The notes under the pieces were generated by a model. It searched no databases and was not told the DNA's origin. It saw only the letters and a list, made by a program, of their open reading frames with translations. From CAVUPF01 sp963803755 (GTDB lineage Bacteria; Actinomycetota; Thermoleophilia; Solirubrobacterales; 70-9): 64,000 nucleotides of DNA. The translations under genes were made by a program, and so were the position numbers. Positions 26,513 to 34,585 of the stretch are shown one piece after another; the first letter of the stretch is position 1; every line of letters begins with the position of its first letter. The stretch is from positions 248,001 to 312,000 of the forward strand of contig CAWDNP010000011.1 of the NCBI GenBank assembly GCA_963803755.1, written 5' to 3'.

Positions 26513-26539
26513 CGATCCTGGCAACTGGGTTCTTGCGGC

Positions 26540-27151
26540 CTAGTGAAGAATTACCGAAAACGGCTCATTGGTGGCGACTTTGGTGGAGTTGTATGAGGCG
26601 ATCTCTACCTGACACCCGGCGACGTTGACTTCCGAGAAGATCGTGCTTCCCACTTCGACATCGAAACCAATTGTTGCGACGCTTGTCACTGGGGCCGATG
26701 CAAGGCCTTTGATGCAGTAGAAGCCTGCCGCCGCATGGGTAACGTTGCTCTGGGCGATGCCATCGCTTTTCGCCGCGACGACTGTTCCGTTCGCTTCGAT
26801 CGTAGCGCTGCGCACCACCGTCGATGCAGCAAATGCGGTGTCGGGTTTGCCGCCGAGGGCATTCGCGTTGGCTGCGGTCGTCGCGTTGGTCGCGTTTGTC
26901 GCCGCTGGCACCGTGCCCAGGGTCGAAGCGTTGATCTGTGTGCCGGTCAATGAGCCGTTCTTAACCTTGGCACCAGTCACCGCACCCTTCTTGATCTTCG
27001 CTGTGGTAACCGCGTTGTTCTTTATCTGCTTAGTGCCGACGCTGTTCTTGCCTAGTCCAGCGGCAAGTGCAGTTGCGCCGCTGAGGACGAGGAAGACAGC
27101 GAGGGACGACATGACGTTGGCGTAAGTGAGTCGCTTGTGTATCTGCTTCAC
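26540..27151 (-). CDS. Secreted cassette-family protein D
   Basis: 203 aa from GTG 27151. Cassette VKQIHKRLTYANVMSS, signal-anchor with one altered residue (LVLSGATALAAG), ten-residue repeats, NATNATTAANANALGG, then a unique C-terminal domain (VVRSATIEANGTVVAAKS ... GFYCIKGL ... GCQVEIASYNS). Two Cys. Promoter D is 43 bp upstream and a terminator follows, so it is a single-gene transcript. Confidence 0.75.
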   Translation of the reverse strand: MKQIHKRLTYANVMSSLAVFLVLSGATALAAGLGKNSVGTKQIKNNAVTTAKIKKGAVTGAKVKNGSLTGTQINASTLGTVPAATNATNATTAANANALGGKPDTAFAASTVVRSATIEANGTVVAAKSDGIAQSNVTHAAAGFYCIKGLASAPVTSVATIGFDVEVGSTIFSEVNVAGCQVEIASYNSTKVATNEPFSVILH

Positions 27152-27194
27152 GGAGGTCTCCTTGGATTGGGAGGCGAGGACGGGAGGAGACGTC

Positions 27195-27223
27195 ACCCTA
27201 TCCGGCTGGTCGTGGCGGATCAA
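27195..27223 (-). promoter_or_regulatory. Conserved cassette-family promoter D
   Basis: Minus strand TTGATC, 17 bp, TAGGGT; one base change in the -35 relative to copies A and C. The spacer CGCCACGACCAGCCGGA is almost identical to copy C. Confidence 0.7.
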
Positions 27224-27394
27224 CCGGCGCGGGGGCAATCTCAGCAGACGGGCGAAATCGGTGCCCACCCGGAGCAATTGGAGGTTGACGGGAAGACATT
27301 GGCGCACCGGGACGAGCTGCGCAGCGGCGCTGTTTGGCGGGTGGGTCGATCAGTGAAGTCAACTTTGAAGGGAGTGGAGAGAGAGAGGGGGGGC

Positions 27395-27434
27395 GAGAGA
27401 GGGCGAGGGCGCGGCTCGCGCCGCGCCCTCTCTC
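27395..27434 (-). terminator. Terminator-like hairpin downstream of the 27473 gene
   Basis: GAGAGAGGGCG (27395-27405) pairs with CGCCCTCTCTC (27424-27434), with further pairing inside (GCGCGG/CCGCGC). It lies 39 bp after the stop codon. There is no clear T run. Confidence 0.45.
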
Positions 27435-27472
27435 ACAAAGACTGCTTCCGTCCGAGAGGACGGAGGGTTGAC

Positions 27473-28171
27473 TCAGGCGTTGTTCGTCGCGTGGTCCCAG
27501 AAGGCACACTGGGCTCCGTAGTAATAAACAGCGCTGGTCGATTGACCACTCAGCAGCGTTTTGCCGTCTGCGGACGCCGCGCTGAATGCGTTGTAGTAAG
27601 AGCCACCGCCGAATGAATCGTTGGACTGCGGGGTTTTCCCTTCAACCCCATAGCCGAGTTCGGCTTCTTCGGTGCCAGGATTGAAATCAGCTTCGTAGTA
27701 CGATTTCTCGTAGGCGCTCATCGAGGAACCCGCCTGGCTCGTCGTGATGATCGTAGACGCTTCGACTTCGCCGCCACCGAGGTCTTTGCAGCGGCCGACG
27801 ATTGAGAACGGACCGATGGTGAGCAGGGGCACGTTCTGCCCGGCCGATGCCTTCACCACGCCCGTTGTGGAGTAGCGGCTCCAATTTGTCGCGTTGGTGG
27901 CGTTGGTCGCGTTGGTCGCGTTGGGGACCGTGCCGAGCGTTGCGGCATTGACCTGGGTACCGGTCAGCGAGCCGCTCTTGACCTTTGTGCCGGTGACGGC
28001 GCCCTTCTTGATCTTGGCGGTCGTCACCGCATTGTTCTTGATCTGCTTGGTGCCGACGCTGTTCTTGCCGAGCTTGCCGGCCGCGAGGGCGGTGGCGCCG
28101 CCGAGGATGAGGAAGACGGCGATGGTCGACATCACGTTTGCGTAGGTGAGGCGCTTGCGGATCTGCTTCAA
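27473..28171 (-). CDS. Secreted cassette-family protein E
   Basis: 232 aa from TTG 28171 (AAGGAGCG upstream). Cassette identical in style to A (LTYANVMSTIAVFLILGG, KNSVGTKQIKNN, AVTTAKIKKG, AVTGTKVKSG, SLTGTQVNAA), NATNATNATN run, then a unique C-terminal domain with CKDLGGGEVEASTIITTSQA and a C-terminal SAVYYYGAQCAFWDHATNNA. Its leader resembles that of copy B before the IS5 insertion. The conserved TTGACC/TAGGGT promoter is not visible upstream, so its promoter differs. Confidence 0.75.
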   Translation of the reverse strand: MKQIRKRLTYANVMSTIAVFLILGGATALAAGKLGKNSVGTKQIKNNAVTTAKIKKGAVTGTKVKSGSLTGTQVNAATLGTVPNATNATNATNATNWSRYSTTGVVKASAGQNVPLLTIGPFSIVGRCKDLGGGEVEASTIITTSQAGSSMSAYEKSYYEADFNPGTEEAELGYGVEGKTPQSNDSFGGGSYYNAFSAASADGKTLLSGQSTSAVYYYGAQCAFWDHATNNA

Positions 28172-28567
28172 CTAAATCGCTCCTTAGGTCGAGGACGAGG
28201 CAGGCACCTGCGAAGGCAGGGCTCCCCATTTTGAGGCAGGGTAGACGCTTGCAGGCGATGCAGTCACCGTCGAGGAAGATGGACGGGTGTTATTAGCGGG
28301 TAGGTCCGGCTCGGGGGCCGACCTCGCAGTCGGGGTGGCGATGCCGACGCCGCCCCACTCAGCAGAGCGTTGCCGGCCGAGTGCTGCACCCCGGCCCCAC
28401 TCGCATCGCTGAGTTGCCAGGCCGCAAAGGATCGCACCGGCGGCGATCCCTGCAAGCCCCCTGCAAGCAGGGGGCTCCTTACGGCCCTCCCCTGCGGCTC
28501 GGGTTCCGGGATCGCCTGTCCGGCGCATTGCGGCCTTCGTCAACTCAGCGACGGAGGGAGGCGTGCG
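28172..28567. other. Gene-free stretch with one strong hairpin
   Basis: No credible gene. AGCCCCCTGC (28455-28464) and GCAGGGGGCT (28467-28476) form a perfect 10-bp hairpin with a 2-nt loop, followed on the plus strand by CCTTACGG. It lies about 90 bp before the sigma-factor start and could be a terminator or attenuator. Confidence 0.5.
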
Positions 28568-28792
28568 ATGGGCACTGCAGCACCAGCACCCGGCAATGCG
28601 CGGCAGAGCGGTGTCGAGGCACTCGCCGAGCAGCTCTACGATGCCCATCGGGCACGTCTTCTCACGATCGCCCGACGCAACTGCGGCGGCGGCGAGGAGG
28701 CCGAGGAGGCGTTACAGGACGCCTTCCGGCGCTGCTTCACACTGCCCTCCTTGTTCCTGTCATTGATCAAACAGTCCAGCCTCGGCGCCTGA
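28568..28792 (+). pseudogene. N-terminal half of a sigma-70-type factor, split by a recombinase element
   Basis: ATG 28568 follows GGAGGGAGG. Residues 15-55 (ALAEQLYDAHRARLLTIARR ... EEAEEALQDAF) match region 2.1-2.2 of small sigma-70-family factors. After QDAF the frame turns to unrelated sequence and stops at 28792 inside the element. The missing half continues at about 31425 (LFIEHFDPATEAPPLAWLTL). Joining the two gives a ~185 aa factor in one frame. The exact left junction lies between about 28720 and 28760. Confidence 0.75.
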
Positions 28793-30955
28793 GACCCGAA
28801 TCCTGAGCCCTTTGCGGCGGCCCTTGGTCACCTGGATGGCCTCAAGCTCGCCGCGTTGGACCTTATGCAACACGGTCTGCCGGGCGACCCCGAGCCGCTT
28901 CGCCGCCGCGTCGAGAGCGAGGAAGCCGTCGGGGACCTCGGGCATGAAGCGGGCGCGGACCTCATCGGTGAGGCGCACTCTCCACGGTGCGTAGGCCGTG
29001 GTCTGTTCGCCGGGAAGAAGCCCCTCGCGCAGCCACCTATAGACCGTGGCCCCCGAGACGCCCAGCTCGGAGGCCGCCTGCTCGATGCTGAGCGTCTCGG
29101 CGCTTGGGTCGGGCGGCGGCGCGGCGGGTATTCGGTGCTTCTTGCGCACGCTGCGGACACGCTCCTGGGTGAACGGCAGCCCGGCGCCGGTGCGCCGCCC
29201 CTGGCGGCTGAGGACCAAGGCGATCTCGCGATCGCCGTGGTGGACGGCGAGCGCCCGCACCAGCTCCACGGTCCCCTCGGGGGTGCGTTTGCTCACCGCG
29301 CCGCAGGCCGGCAGCGGCACGGTCAGCTCGGTGCGCGCCCCGCCCTCCCAGGCGACCTCGAGCGCGGCGCGGCGCGGCTCCTGGCGGACGGTGACGACCA
29401 CCTCCGCGACAAGCGTGCGCAGCAGCTCCTTGCGCTCGCGTGCCGTGGTGCTCGGCGCCTCCCAGAGCCTCGGCAGCTCGCGGGCGAGCCCGGCCAGCGC
29501 CGCCTGCTCGGCGGGGCTCAGGGGCTCGGGGCGGCGGCACTCGAGCTCGGCGAGCGAGCGGCGCTCGCGCTCCGCCTCGGTCAGCGCCTCCTCCAGGCGC
29601 GCCTCCAGGGTCCGCCCGACGAGCCGGTTCTCGGGCTCGCAGGCGTCGAACTGGCGCTGCGCCCGGTCGGCCTCGAACTGGGCACGCTCGACGGCGAGGC
29701 GCTGGCCGGCGAGCCGCTCTGCGTGCTGGTGCTCGAGCTCCTCGATCGCCTGCGCCGAGGCGCCGACGCTGGCCGGGGTGACCGCCTCCAGGAACGCCTC
29801 GGAGATCGCCTTCTCCAGCCGGTAGCCGCCGATCGTCTGGCAGTTGCGGAGGGTCGGGTGCACGTGGGGCCCGCGCGTGCACCCATACCACGGGAGCCGG
29901 CCGCCCTTGCCCGAGTAGCGGACCTTCATCCGCCGCCCGCAGCGCCCGCAGCGAACGATGCCCTGCAGCAGGGCCACTCCCTCGCGGGGCGCGCCGCCCC
30001 CTTCGCCCTTGGGCCTCATGTTGGCGCGCAACCGCTTGCGCGTCGCCAGGTAGGCCTCCCAGGAGACATAGCCGGGATGGTGATCGGGGATGCAGACGGA
30101 CCACTGCTCCAGCGGCATTTCGGGGCGGCGCTCGCGCACCTGCCCCTGCTCGTCGAGCCTCCTCTCGGTGCGGGTTCGCCCGAAGACGAAGGCCCCGGCG
30201 TAGGTGGGGTTGATCAGGAGGTTGCGCACGGTGGGGTAGTCGGCGCGCCCCCAGCGCACCCGTCGTCGCCCGGGGGCGCGCCTGGGCAGCTGCTGGCCCT
30301 CGGCAATCAGCTCGGCCACCACTTGGCGGGCGGAGCCGAGCGCTGCCCAGAGCGAGAAGACGCGCCCGATCGCCTGGCGGATCTGCTCGTCGGCGCAGAG
30401 CACGATCGCCTCGTCCTCGGCACGATCGAAGCCCACCGGCAGGTGCTGGACCAGCTCGCCGCGCTCTGCCTTGCTGCGCGTGCCGCCCTGCAGGCGGGCC
30501 CGGATCAGGTGCAGCTCGGCCTCCGACATCGTCCCCTTCAGGCCGAGCAGCATGCGGTCGTTGAAGTCCTGCGGCGAGTAGATGCCATCGGAGTCGGCGA
30601 TCAGCGTCGCGGTCAGCGCGCAGAGGTCAAGCAGCTGGTGCCAGTCGGCCGAGGAGCGTGCCAGGCGGGAGACCTCGAGCGCCAGCACGATCCCGACCTT
30701 GCCCAGGCCGACCTCGGCGGCCAGCTCGCGGAACCCCACCCTGCCCTCGGTCGAGGCGCCGGAGCGGCCGAGGTCCTCATCGACGACGGTGACCGAGGAC
30801 GCTGGCCAGCCCAGCTCGATCGCCCGCTCGCGAAGCGCGTACTGGCGGGCGCGGGACTCGTGGTTTCGTTCCACCTGGGTGAGGGTCGACTGGCGCACGT
30901 AGACGAACGCGCGGCGGCGGCGCTGGTCGGTGGTGATCTTGGAGCGGTCACTCAT
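28760..30955 (-). CDS. Large serine recombinase with two C-terminal excisionase-like HTH domains
   Basis: 731 aa. The N-terminal resolvase domain has the nucleophile in YVRQST (Ser23) and the catalytic Arg region EVSRLARS. Next comes a recombinase domain (about 190-290, NLLINPTYAGAFVFGR), a zinc ribbon (CGRCGRRM ... WYGCTRG), and a coiled coil (about 400-490). The final ~110 residues hold two helix-turn-helix segments of the excisionase/MerR type (ETLSIEQAASELGVSGATVY and GFLALDAAAKRLGVARQTV). Such domains are normally separate directionality factors, so this protein may control excision itself. The stop is at the left end of the element; the start overlaps the upstream small gene. Confidence 0.9.
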   Translation of the reverse strand: MSDRSKITTDQRRRRAFVYVRQSTLTQVERNHESRARQYALRERAIELGWPASSVTVVDEDLGRSGASTEGRVGFRELAAEVGLGKVGIVLALEVSRLARSSADWHQLLDLCALTATLIADSDGIYSPQDFNDRMLLGLKGTMSEAELHLIRARLQGGTRSKAERGELVQHLPVGFDRAEDEAIVLCADEQIRQAIGRVFSLWAALGSARQVVAELIAEGQQLPRRAPGRRRVRWGRADYPTVRNLLINPTYAGAFVFGRTRTERRLDEQGQVRERRPEMPLEQWSVCIPDHHPGYVSWEAYLATRKRLRANMRPKGEGGGAPREGVALLQGIVRCGRCGRRMKVRYSGKGGRLPWYGCTRGPHVHPTLRNCQTIGGYRLEKAISEAFLEAVTPASVGASAQAIEELEHQHAERLAGQRLAVERAQFEADRAQRQFDACEPENRLVGRTLEARLEEALTEAERERRSLAELECRRPEPLSPAEQAALAGLARELPRLWEAPSTTARERKELLRTLVAEVVVTVRQEPRRAALEVAWEGGARTELTVPLPACGAVSKRTPEGTVELVRALAVHHGDREIALVLSRQGRRTGAGLPFTQERVRSVRKKHRIPAAPPPDPSAETLSIEQAASELGVSGATVYRWLREGLLPGEQTTAYAPWRVRLTDEVRARFMPEVPDGFLALDAAAKRLGVARQTVLHKVQRGELEAIQVTKGRRKGLRIRVSGAEAGLFDQ

Positions 30956-31097
30956 CGCGCTCGGCCTCCACGATCTGCGCCAAAAGGCGCGCCAGCCTCA
31001 GCGTCACCTCGACCTGAGTCGCCACCGGCAGCGTCTCCCAGACCGCCGCCGGCGCCACCGTCTGCTCGCCCGTCGCGAGCGCCAGCTGTCCCGACAT
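30948..31097 (-). CDS. Small protein coupled to the serine recombinase
   Basis: 49 aa from ATG 31097: MSGQLALATGEQTVAPAAVW, then ETLPVATQVEVTLRLARLL and AQIVEAERDE. It stops at 30948 and overlaps the recombinase start by 8 bp. The amphipathic segment QVEVTLRLARLLAQIV suggests a helical partner. Small genes of this kind directly precede similar recombinases, which supports it despite its size. Function unknown; a DNA-binding or directionality role is possible. Confidence 0.6.
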   Translation of the reverse strand: MSGQLALATGEQTVAPAAVWETLPVATQVEVTLRLARLLAQIVEAERDE

Positions 31098-31434
31098 CTT
31101 CTCCACCTCCGTTTTTGGTGGAGGCTCGAACGCGCCGCGGACGACGTTCCCTCAGTCGCTCGCCGCGATCGAGCAGCGCCCGCCAGGCCGGCGGCGAGGC
31201 GATCGCGCCCAGCGGCGGTTCGGGCTCCTCGCCGCAGGGTAGGTCGGTCCAGTGCGGCGGGATCGCCGACCGGGTGCCGTCGGGCAACTCGCAAACGAGT
31301 TCGGTACCGCTCCCGTTGTTCTTCCATCCCCGCACCTTGAGCGTGGCATCGCGCAGGTCGGCGGGCGCGTTGACCAGCCGCACTTGCTCCGGCAGGGGAT
31401 CGAGATGATGAGTAGTGCGATTGGTACTCGTCAT
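30952..31434 (-). CDS. DUF5372-like small protein of the recombinase element
   Basis: Start ATG 31434. The first ~65 residues (HHLDPLPEQVRLVNAPADLR, ATLKVRGWKNN, LVCELPDGTRSAIPPHWTDL) form a recognisable small beta domain found beside recombinases; I believe it corresponds to DUF5372. The rest (LLDRGERLRERRPRRVRAS...) is basic, and the last ~45 codons overlap the 49-aa gene in another frame, so the true end may be nearer 31100. Its start codon falls at the right junction of the element, meaning its promoter would lie in sigma-gene DNA. Confidence 0.55.
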   Translation of the reverse strand: MTSTNRTTHHLDPLPEQVRLVNAPADLRDATLKVRGWKNNGSGTELVCELPDGTRSAIPPHWTDLPCGEEPEPPLGAIASPPAWRALLDRGERLRERRPRRVRASTKNGGGEDVGTAGARDGRADGGAGGGLGDAAGGDSGRGDAEAGAPFGADRGGRAR

Positions 31435-31822
31435 CCTCTTCATCGAGCACTTCGACCCCGCCACCGAGGCGCCGCCGCTCGCCTGGCTCACCCTGACCCT
31501 GAAGCGCCGCTGCTGGGCGCTCTACCGGCTCCAACGGCGAGGCTGGCAGCAACGCTCCGAGCGTGACGGCGAGCGCTGCGCGGACGAGGAGATGCTCGGC
31601 GGCCCGACCCGCCACCCCGACGACCTCCTCGACCTCGCCGAGGAGGTCGTGGCAACGCGCAGCCACCTGGCCGCGCTGAAGCGCGACGAGCGGCGGGCGC
31701 TCTCGCTGCTCGCCCTCGGCTACAGCTACCGCGAGATCTGCGAGCTGACCGGGTGGACCTATACGAAGGTGAACCGCTGCATTGCCGAGGGGCGGACAAA
31801 GTTGCGGGAGCTGGCGGGCTGA
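31415..31822 (+). pseudogene. C-terminal half of the split sigma-70-type factor
   Basis: From about 31425 the frame reads LFIEHFDPATEAPPLAWLTL, TLKRRCWALYRLQRR (linker typical of small sigma factors on actinobacterial elements), then region 4: LKRDERRALSLLALGYSYRE, ICELTGWTYTKVNRCIAEGR, TKLRELAG and stop at 31822. The helix-turn-helix is intact. No own start with ribosome-binding site is evident, so this half depends on joining to 28568-28726. MITE copy 3 follows 72 bp downstream. Confidence 0.75.
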
Positions 31823-31894
31823 AAGGAATCGCCATGCACCGAGGGAGTAGTGCCCAGGAGCACGGGCTCTTCGGCGCCAGCCAGAACTCGCTTA

Positions 31895-32039
31895 GAACCC
31901 CTTTCAAAATGAGCACGGCCCGGATGAGGCCGAGTGACGCTGCGCGATACGGCCCCTCCCCGGTTTCCGGAACCGTTCGTGACCGTTTCTGCTTGGTCAT
32001 CGACCTCCCCGGACTCGCGCTCATTTTGAAAGGAGTTTC
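31895..32039. mobile_element. MITE copy 3 (145 bp)
   Basis: Terminal repeats GAACCCCTTTCAAAATGAGC and GCTCATTTTGAAAGGAGTTT plus C (one extra base change at the right end), flanked by TTA at 31892-31894 and 32040-32042. Long form, with the central TGGTCATCGACCTCCCCGGA block also present in copy 1. It lies in front of the HD-GYP gene. Confidence 0.85.
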
Positions 32040-32175
32040 TTAAACGTTTTGATGATCGGCGTTTCCCTGGCCAGCGAGCTGGCGCGACGATCGACATAGT
32101 CTTACACGCTTGATTGCTCAGGTTTTTGTTATCATTTGCAGGTTGCACTGGGCAACCGGATTGAGAGGCACCCCG

Positions 32176-33717
32176 GTGAGCATTTCCCGAGACCCACGCA
32201 GTCCTGGCATGATCCGCTCCACCTTCGAGCAGTTTGCTCGAGGCAGGGATAGAAAACCAGCGCGGGCAAGATCAATAACGCCGAAGGCGCCGATCCTGTC
32301 TCAAAGCTCCGACCCGACGAGGGCCCCCAAAGTCGCGCGGATCCTGGTGACAGACGATCGGCCCGAGATGCTGCACGTAATCGATCGCGCGCTGGGAAAA
32401 CGCTACGCGTGTGAGTTCGCGAGCAATGTCGAGCAGGCCCGCGAGAAGCTTGCCGCCGGCACCTTCCACCTCGCCCTCTGCGACATCCACGTGGCGGGCG
32501 AGTCGGGCCTCCTCTTGGCCGAGGAGATCATCGGGAAGCACCCCGACACGGCCGTGGTCCTGGTTACTGGTGAGGACAACCCAGAGGTGGCGGAGCAGGC
32601 GTTCGGCTTCGGTGCTCATGGCTACCTGGTGAAGCCGTTCTGGCCCGGGCAGCTGCTGATCACGACGATGAACGCTCTGCGGCGGCGGGAGTTGGAGATT
32701 TCCGGAAGGGCACACAGCCGCAACCTGGAGGAGCGGCTCCAGAAGATCATCGACATGGCGCCGATTCCGATCTACGCCAAGGACGCCTCCCATCGCTACG
32801 TCGTGACAAATGCCAAAGCGGATGAGCTCGCGGGGCTGCGGCGCGGCCAGCTGATCGGCCAGACCGACGAGGCGATCATGTCCCCTGGGGGCGCAGAAGC
32901 CGCCGGTGGGATCGACCGCCGAATCTTCGATGGGGGCTCGACATATGACGCGGAAGAGACGATGGCAATTGATGGCATCGAGAGGACGTTCAAGACGGTC
33001 AAGTTCCCGCTCCTCGACGATCAGCGCCAAATCGCCGCCGTCTGTGGCATCTCAATCGATATCACCGCCCAGAAGGAGGCGGTGCAGTTACGCGACGAGC
33101 TCTCAGCCGCCCAGCAACAGGCGATTGACGAGCTGCGGTTATCGCGTCAAGAGACGGTCGAGCGCCTCGCCAAAGCGATTGGGCTTCACGATTCCTCCAC
33201 CGGCGAGCATGTCGATCGAATGGCGGTAATCGCCTCCTTCCTGGGGAGCCAGCTGCATCTCGACCCCGACCGCGTCGACCTTTTGCGTGTTGCGGCCCCC
33301 ATGCACGACGTGGGGAAGATCGGCACCTTGGCTGAGATTCTCCGCAAGCCCGGACCGCTGACCGGCGAGGAGCGCAAGGAAATGGAGCGCCACACCGTGA
33401 TCGGCCACGGAATCCTCGCCAACTCCGAAAGCGAGCTGTTGCGCATGGCCGCGACGATTGCCCTCACCCATCACGAGCGCTACGACGGCAGCGGCTATCC
33501 ACAAGGACTGGCCGGCGAGGAGATTCCGCTCGAAGGACGGATCGCCGCGGTCGCCGATGTCTTTGACGCTCTGCTCAGCGACCGCTGCTACCGACCCGCA
33601 CTATCCCTAGCCGAGGCGGTCGCGGTGATCAGAGAAGGACGGGGGACCCAATTCGACCCCCAGATCGCGGATGTCCTTCTCGATCACCTCGAGGAGGCGC
33701 TTTCCCTCCGTGGCTGA
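32176..33717 (+). CDS. REC-PAS-HD-GYP response regulator, c-di-GMP phosphodiesterase
   Basis: 513 aa from GTG 32176 (GAGAGG upstream). A receiver domain follows ~55 residues (RILVTDDRPEML, phospho-acceptor Asp in LALCDIHVAGESG, Lys in GYLVKPFWPG). Next is a PAS domain (IIDMAPIPIYAKDASHRYVV) with a PAC-like end, a helical linker, then HD-GYP with MHDVGKIG and HHERYDGSGYPQGL complete. HD-GYP enzymes hydrolyse c-di-GMP at a di- or tri-iron site. The partner kinase is not in the window. With the GGDEF gene 0.9 kb downstream it suggests a local c-di-GMP circuit. Confidence 0.92.
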   Translation: MSISRDPRSPGMIRSTFEQFARGRDRKPARARSITPKAPILSQSSDPTRAPKVARILVTDDRPEMLHVIDRALGKRYACEFASNVEQAREKLAAGTFHLALCDIHVAGESGLLLAEEIIGKHPDTAVVLVTGEDNPEVAEQAFGFGAHGYLVKPFWPGQLLITTMNALRRRELEISGRAHSRNLEERLQKIIDMAPIPIYAKDASHRYVVTNAKADELAGLRRGQLIGQTDEAIMSPGGAEAAGGIDRRIFDGGSTYDAEETMAIDGIERTFKTVKFPLLDDQRQIAAVCGISIDITAQKEAVQLRDELSAAQQQAIDELRLSRQETVERLAKAIGLHDSSTGEHVDRMAVIASFLGSQLHLDPDRVDLLRVAAPMHDVGKIGTLAEILRKPGPLTGEERKEMERHTVIGHGILANSESELLRMAATIALTHHERYDGSGYPQGLAGEEIPLEGRIAAVADVFDALLSDRCYRPALSLAEAVAVIREGRGTQFDPQIADVLLDHLEEALSLRG

Positions 33718-33770
33718 TCCACGCGTGGTAGGGCTGGCGGTCTCGGCTCTAAAGTCAGGAAAGGCAGTCA

Positions 33771-34508
33771 ATGAGTGACGCGTTCGCCGCCGGGGCGCCC
33801 TGTCTGTGCTCGCCGGACTGCTACTGCTTGCCGTCGGGCTCTTGGTCGGCTCTTTGATCGCCGGGGGCGACAAGAACTCGCCAGCCGCGAGCACCGTCGC
33901 CAACACCCCCGTCGCCAAGGAAGCCGATGGCTCAGGCGTAGTCGATGCCGCGCTTGCCCTGGCCGATGCTCCCACCTCATCGAGCGGTGCTTCTTCGGCG
34001 CAAGACACCTCGACTGCCAACGGACTCGGATACCTGCAGTCACTTAACGCGGCGGGACTGGAGCTGCACATCAGCGAGCCGGCAGCTTCAACGTCACGCT
34101 GCCCGGCGCCAGCTGCAACGAGAGGCGGCTGGGCTGAGCGCGCTGGCCGCCGAGCTGCAACAGCAACAGGCCATGGCCAAAAGCGCTCGACTCGCACGGC
34201 AGCGCAACCAGCATGCACACGTCCTCAGGAAGGCCGCCGGGGCGGTCCAGGTCGCCCAGCGCCGCCGCCAGGTCGCCTTCGCCGCGGCCCAGCTGGACGC
34301 AACCGGCCGCCAGATCCAGGCCTCCCTCCTGCGAGTCGTCGCGGCGGCCCGGTTGCGGGCGTCGGTAGGTGCGGCGAGTCGCACCGTGAACCGGGAACTC
34401 GGCCGATTGACGGTATATCTGCAGTCCCTGCCCTCAGACTGGCCCCAAACCCCACTCAGCTACGGCGTAGTACCGGGCGATAGTCAGACGCCCGGCGCAG
34501 GTCAGTAA
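33771..34508 (+). pseudogene. Membrane-anchored coiled-coil protein with frameshifts
   Basis: ATG 33771 leads out of frame into a clear membrane helix (LAGLLLLAVGLLVGSLIAGG, frame of 33806). A second shift near 34085 is needed to reach a long coiled coil (QRHAARRQLQREAAGLSALA ... ARQRNQHAHVLRKAAGAVQV) ending at 34508. Together they describe a ~240 aa single-pass protein with an extracytoplasmic Ser/Ala-rich linker. Two frameshifts make it either a pseudogene or an error-rich stretch. It sits between two c-di-GMP genes. Confidence 0.5.
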
Positions 34509-34585
34509 GGCAAGGACTCCATTAAACAGCTTACCCTTAGCAGTTTGATCTGGCAAAAGACTTCATTTAGGTAACGGCGCTGCCA

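Larger units (their letters stand above)
26116..26539. other. Gene-free stretch upstream of cassette gene C
   Basis: Holds conserved sequence shared with the other cassette upstream regions (to about 26200), a perfect 12-bp inverted repeat at 26271-26305, a 10-bp hairpin at 26421-26443 (GCACCTGCTG cat CAGCAGGTGC) and a terminator-like hairpin at 26487-26512. No credible gene. Confidence 0.6.
28727..31424. mobile_element. Serine-recombinase element inserted in a sigma-factor gene
   Basis: A ~2.7 kb insertion between codons for ...EALQDAF and LFIEHFDP... of a sigma gene. It carries only a large serine recombinase and two small upstream genes, all on the minus strand. Boundaries are approximate: the two junctions share only a few bases (TTC), as expected for serine recombinases, whose core is 2-3 bp. 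The layout resembles sigma-gene intervening elements such as skin of Bacillus, although smaller. Confidence 0.7.

Noticed and set aside
28856..31408. 850-aa plus-strand open frame
   Set aside because: It is antisense to the serine recombinase, has Arg/Ala/Gly/Leu-rich composition without motifs, and is a by-product of high GC.
34225..34455. Minus-strand frames over the 33.8-34.5 kb membrane protein
   Set aside because: Arg/Pro/Gly-rich with no motif; the plus strand has a helix and coiled coil in line with its neighbours.
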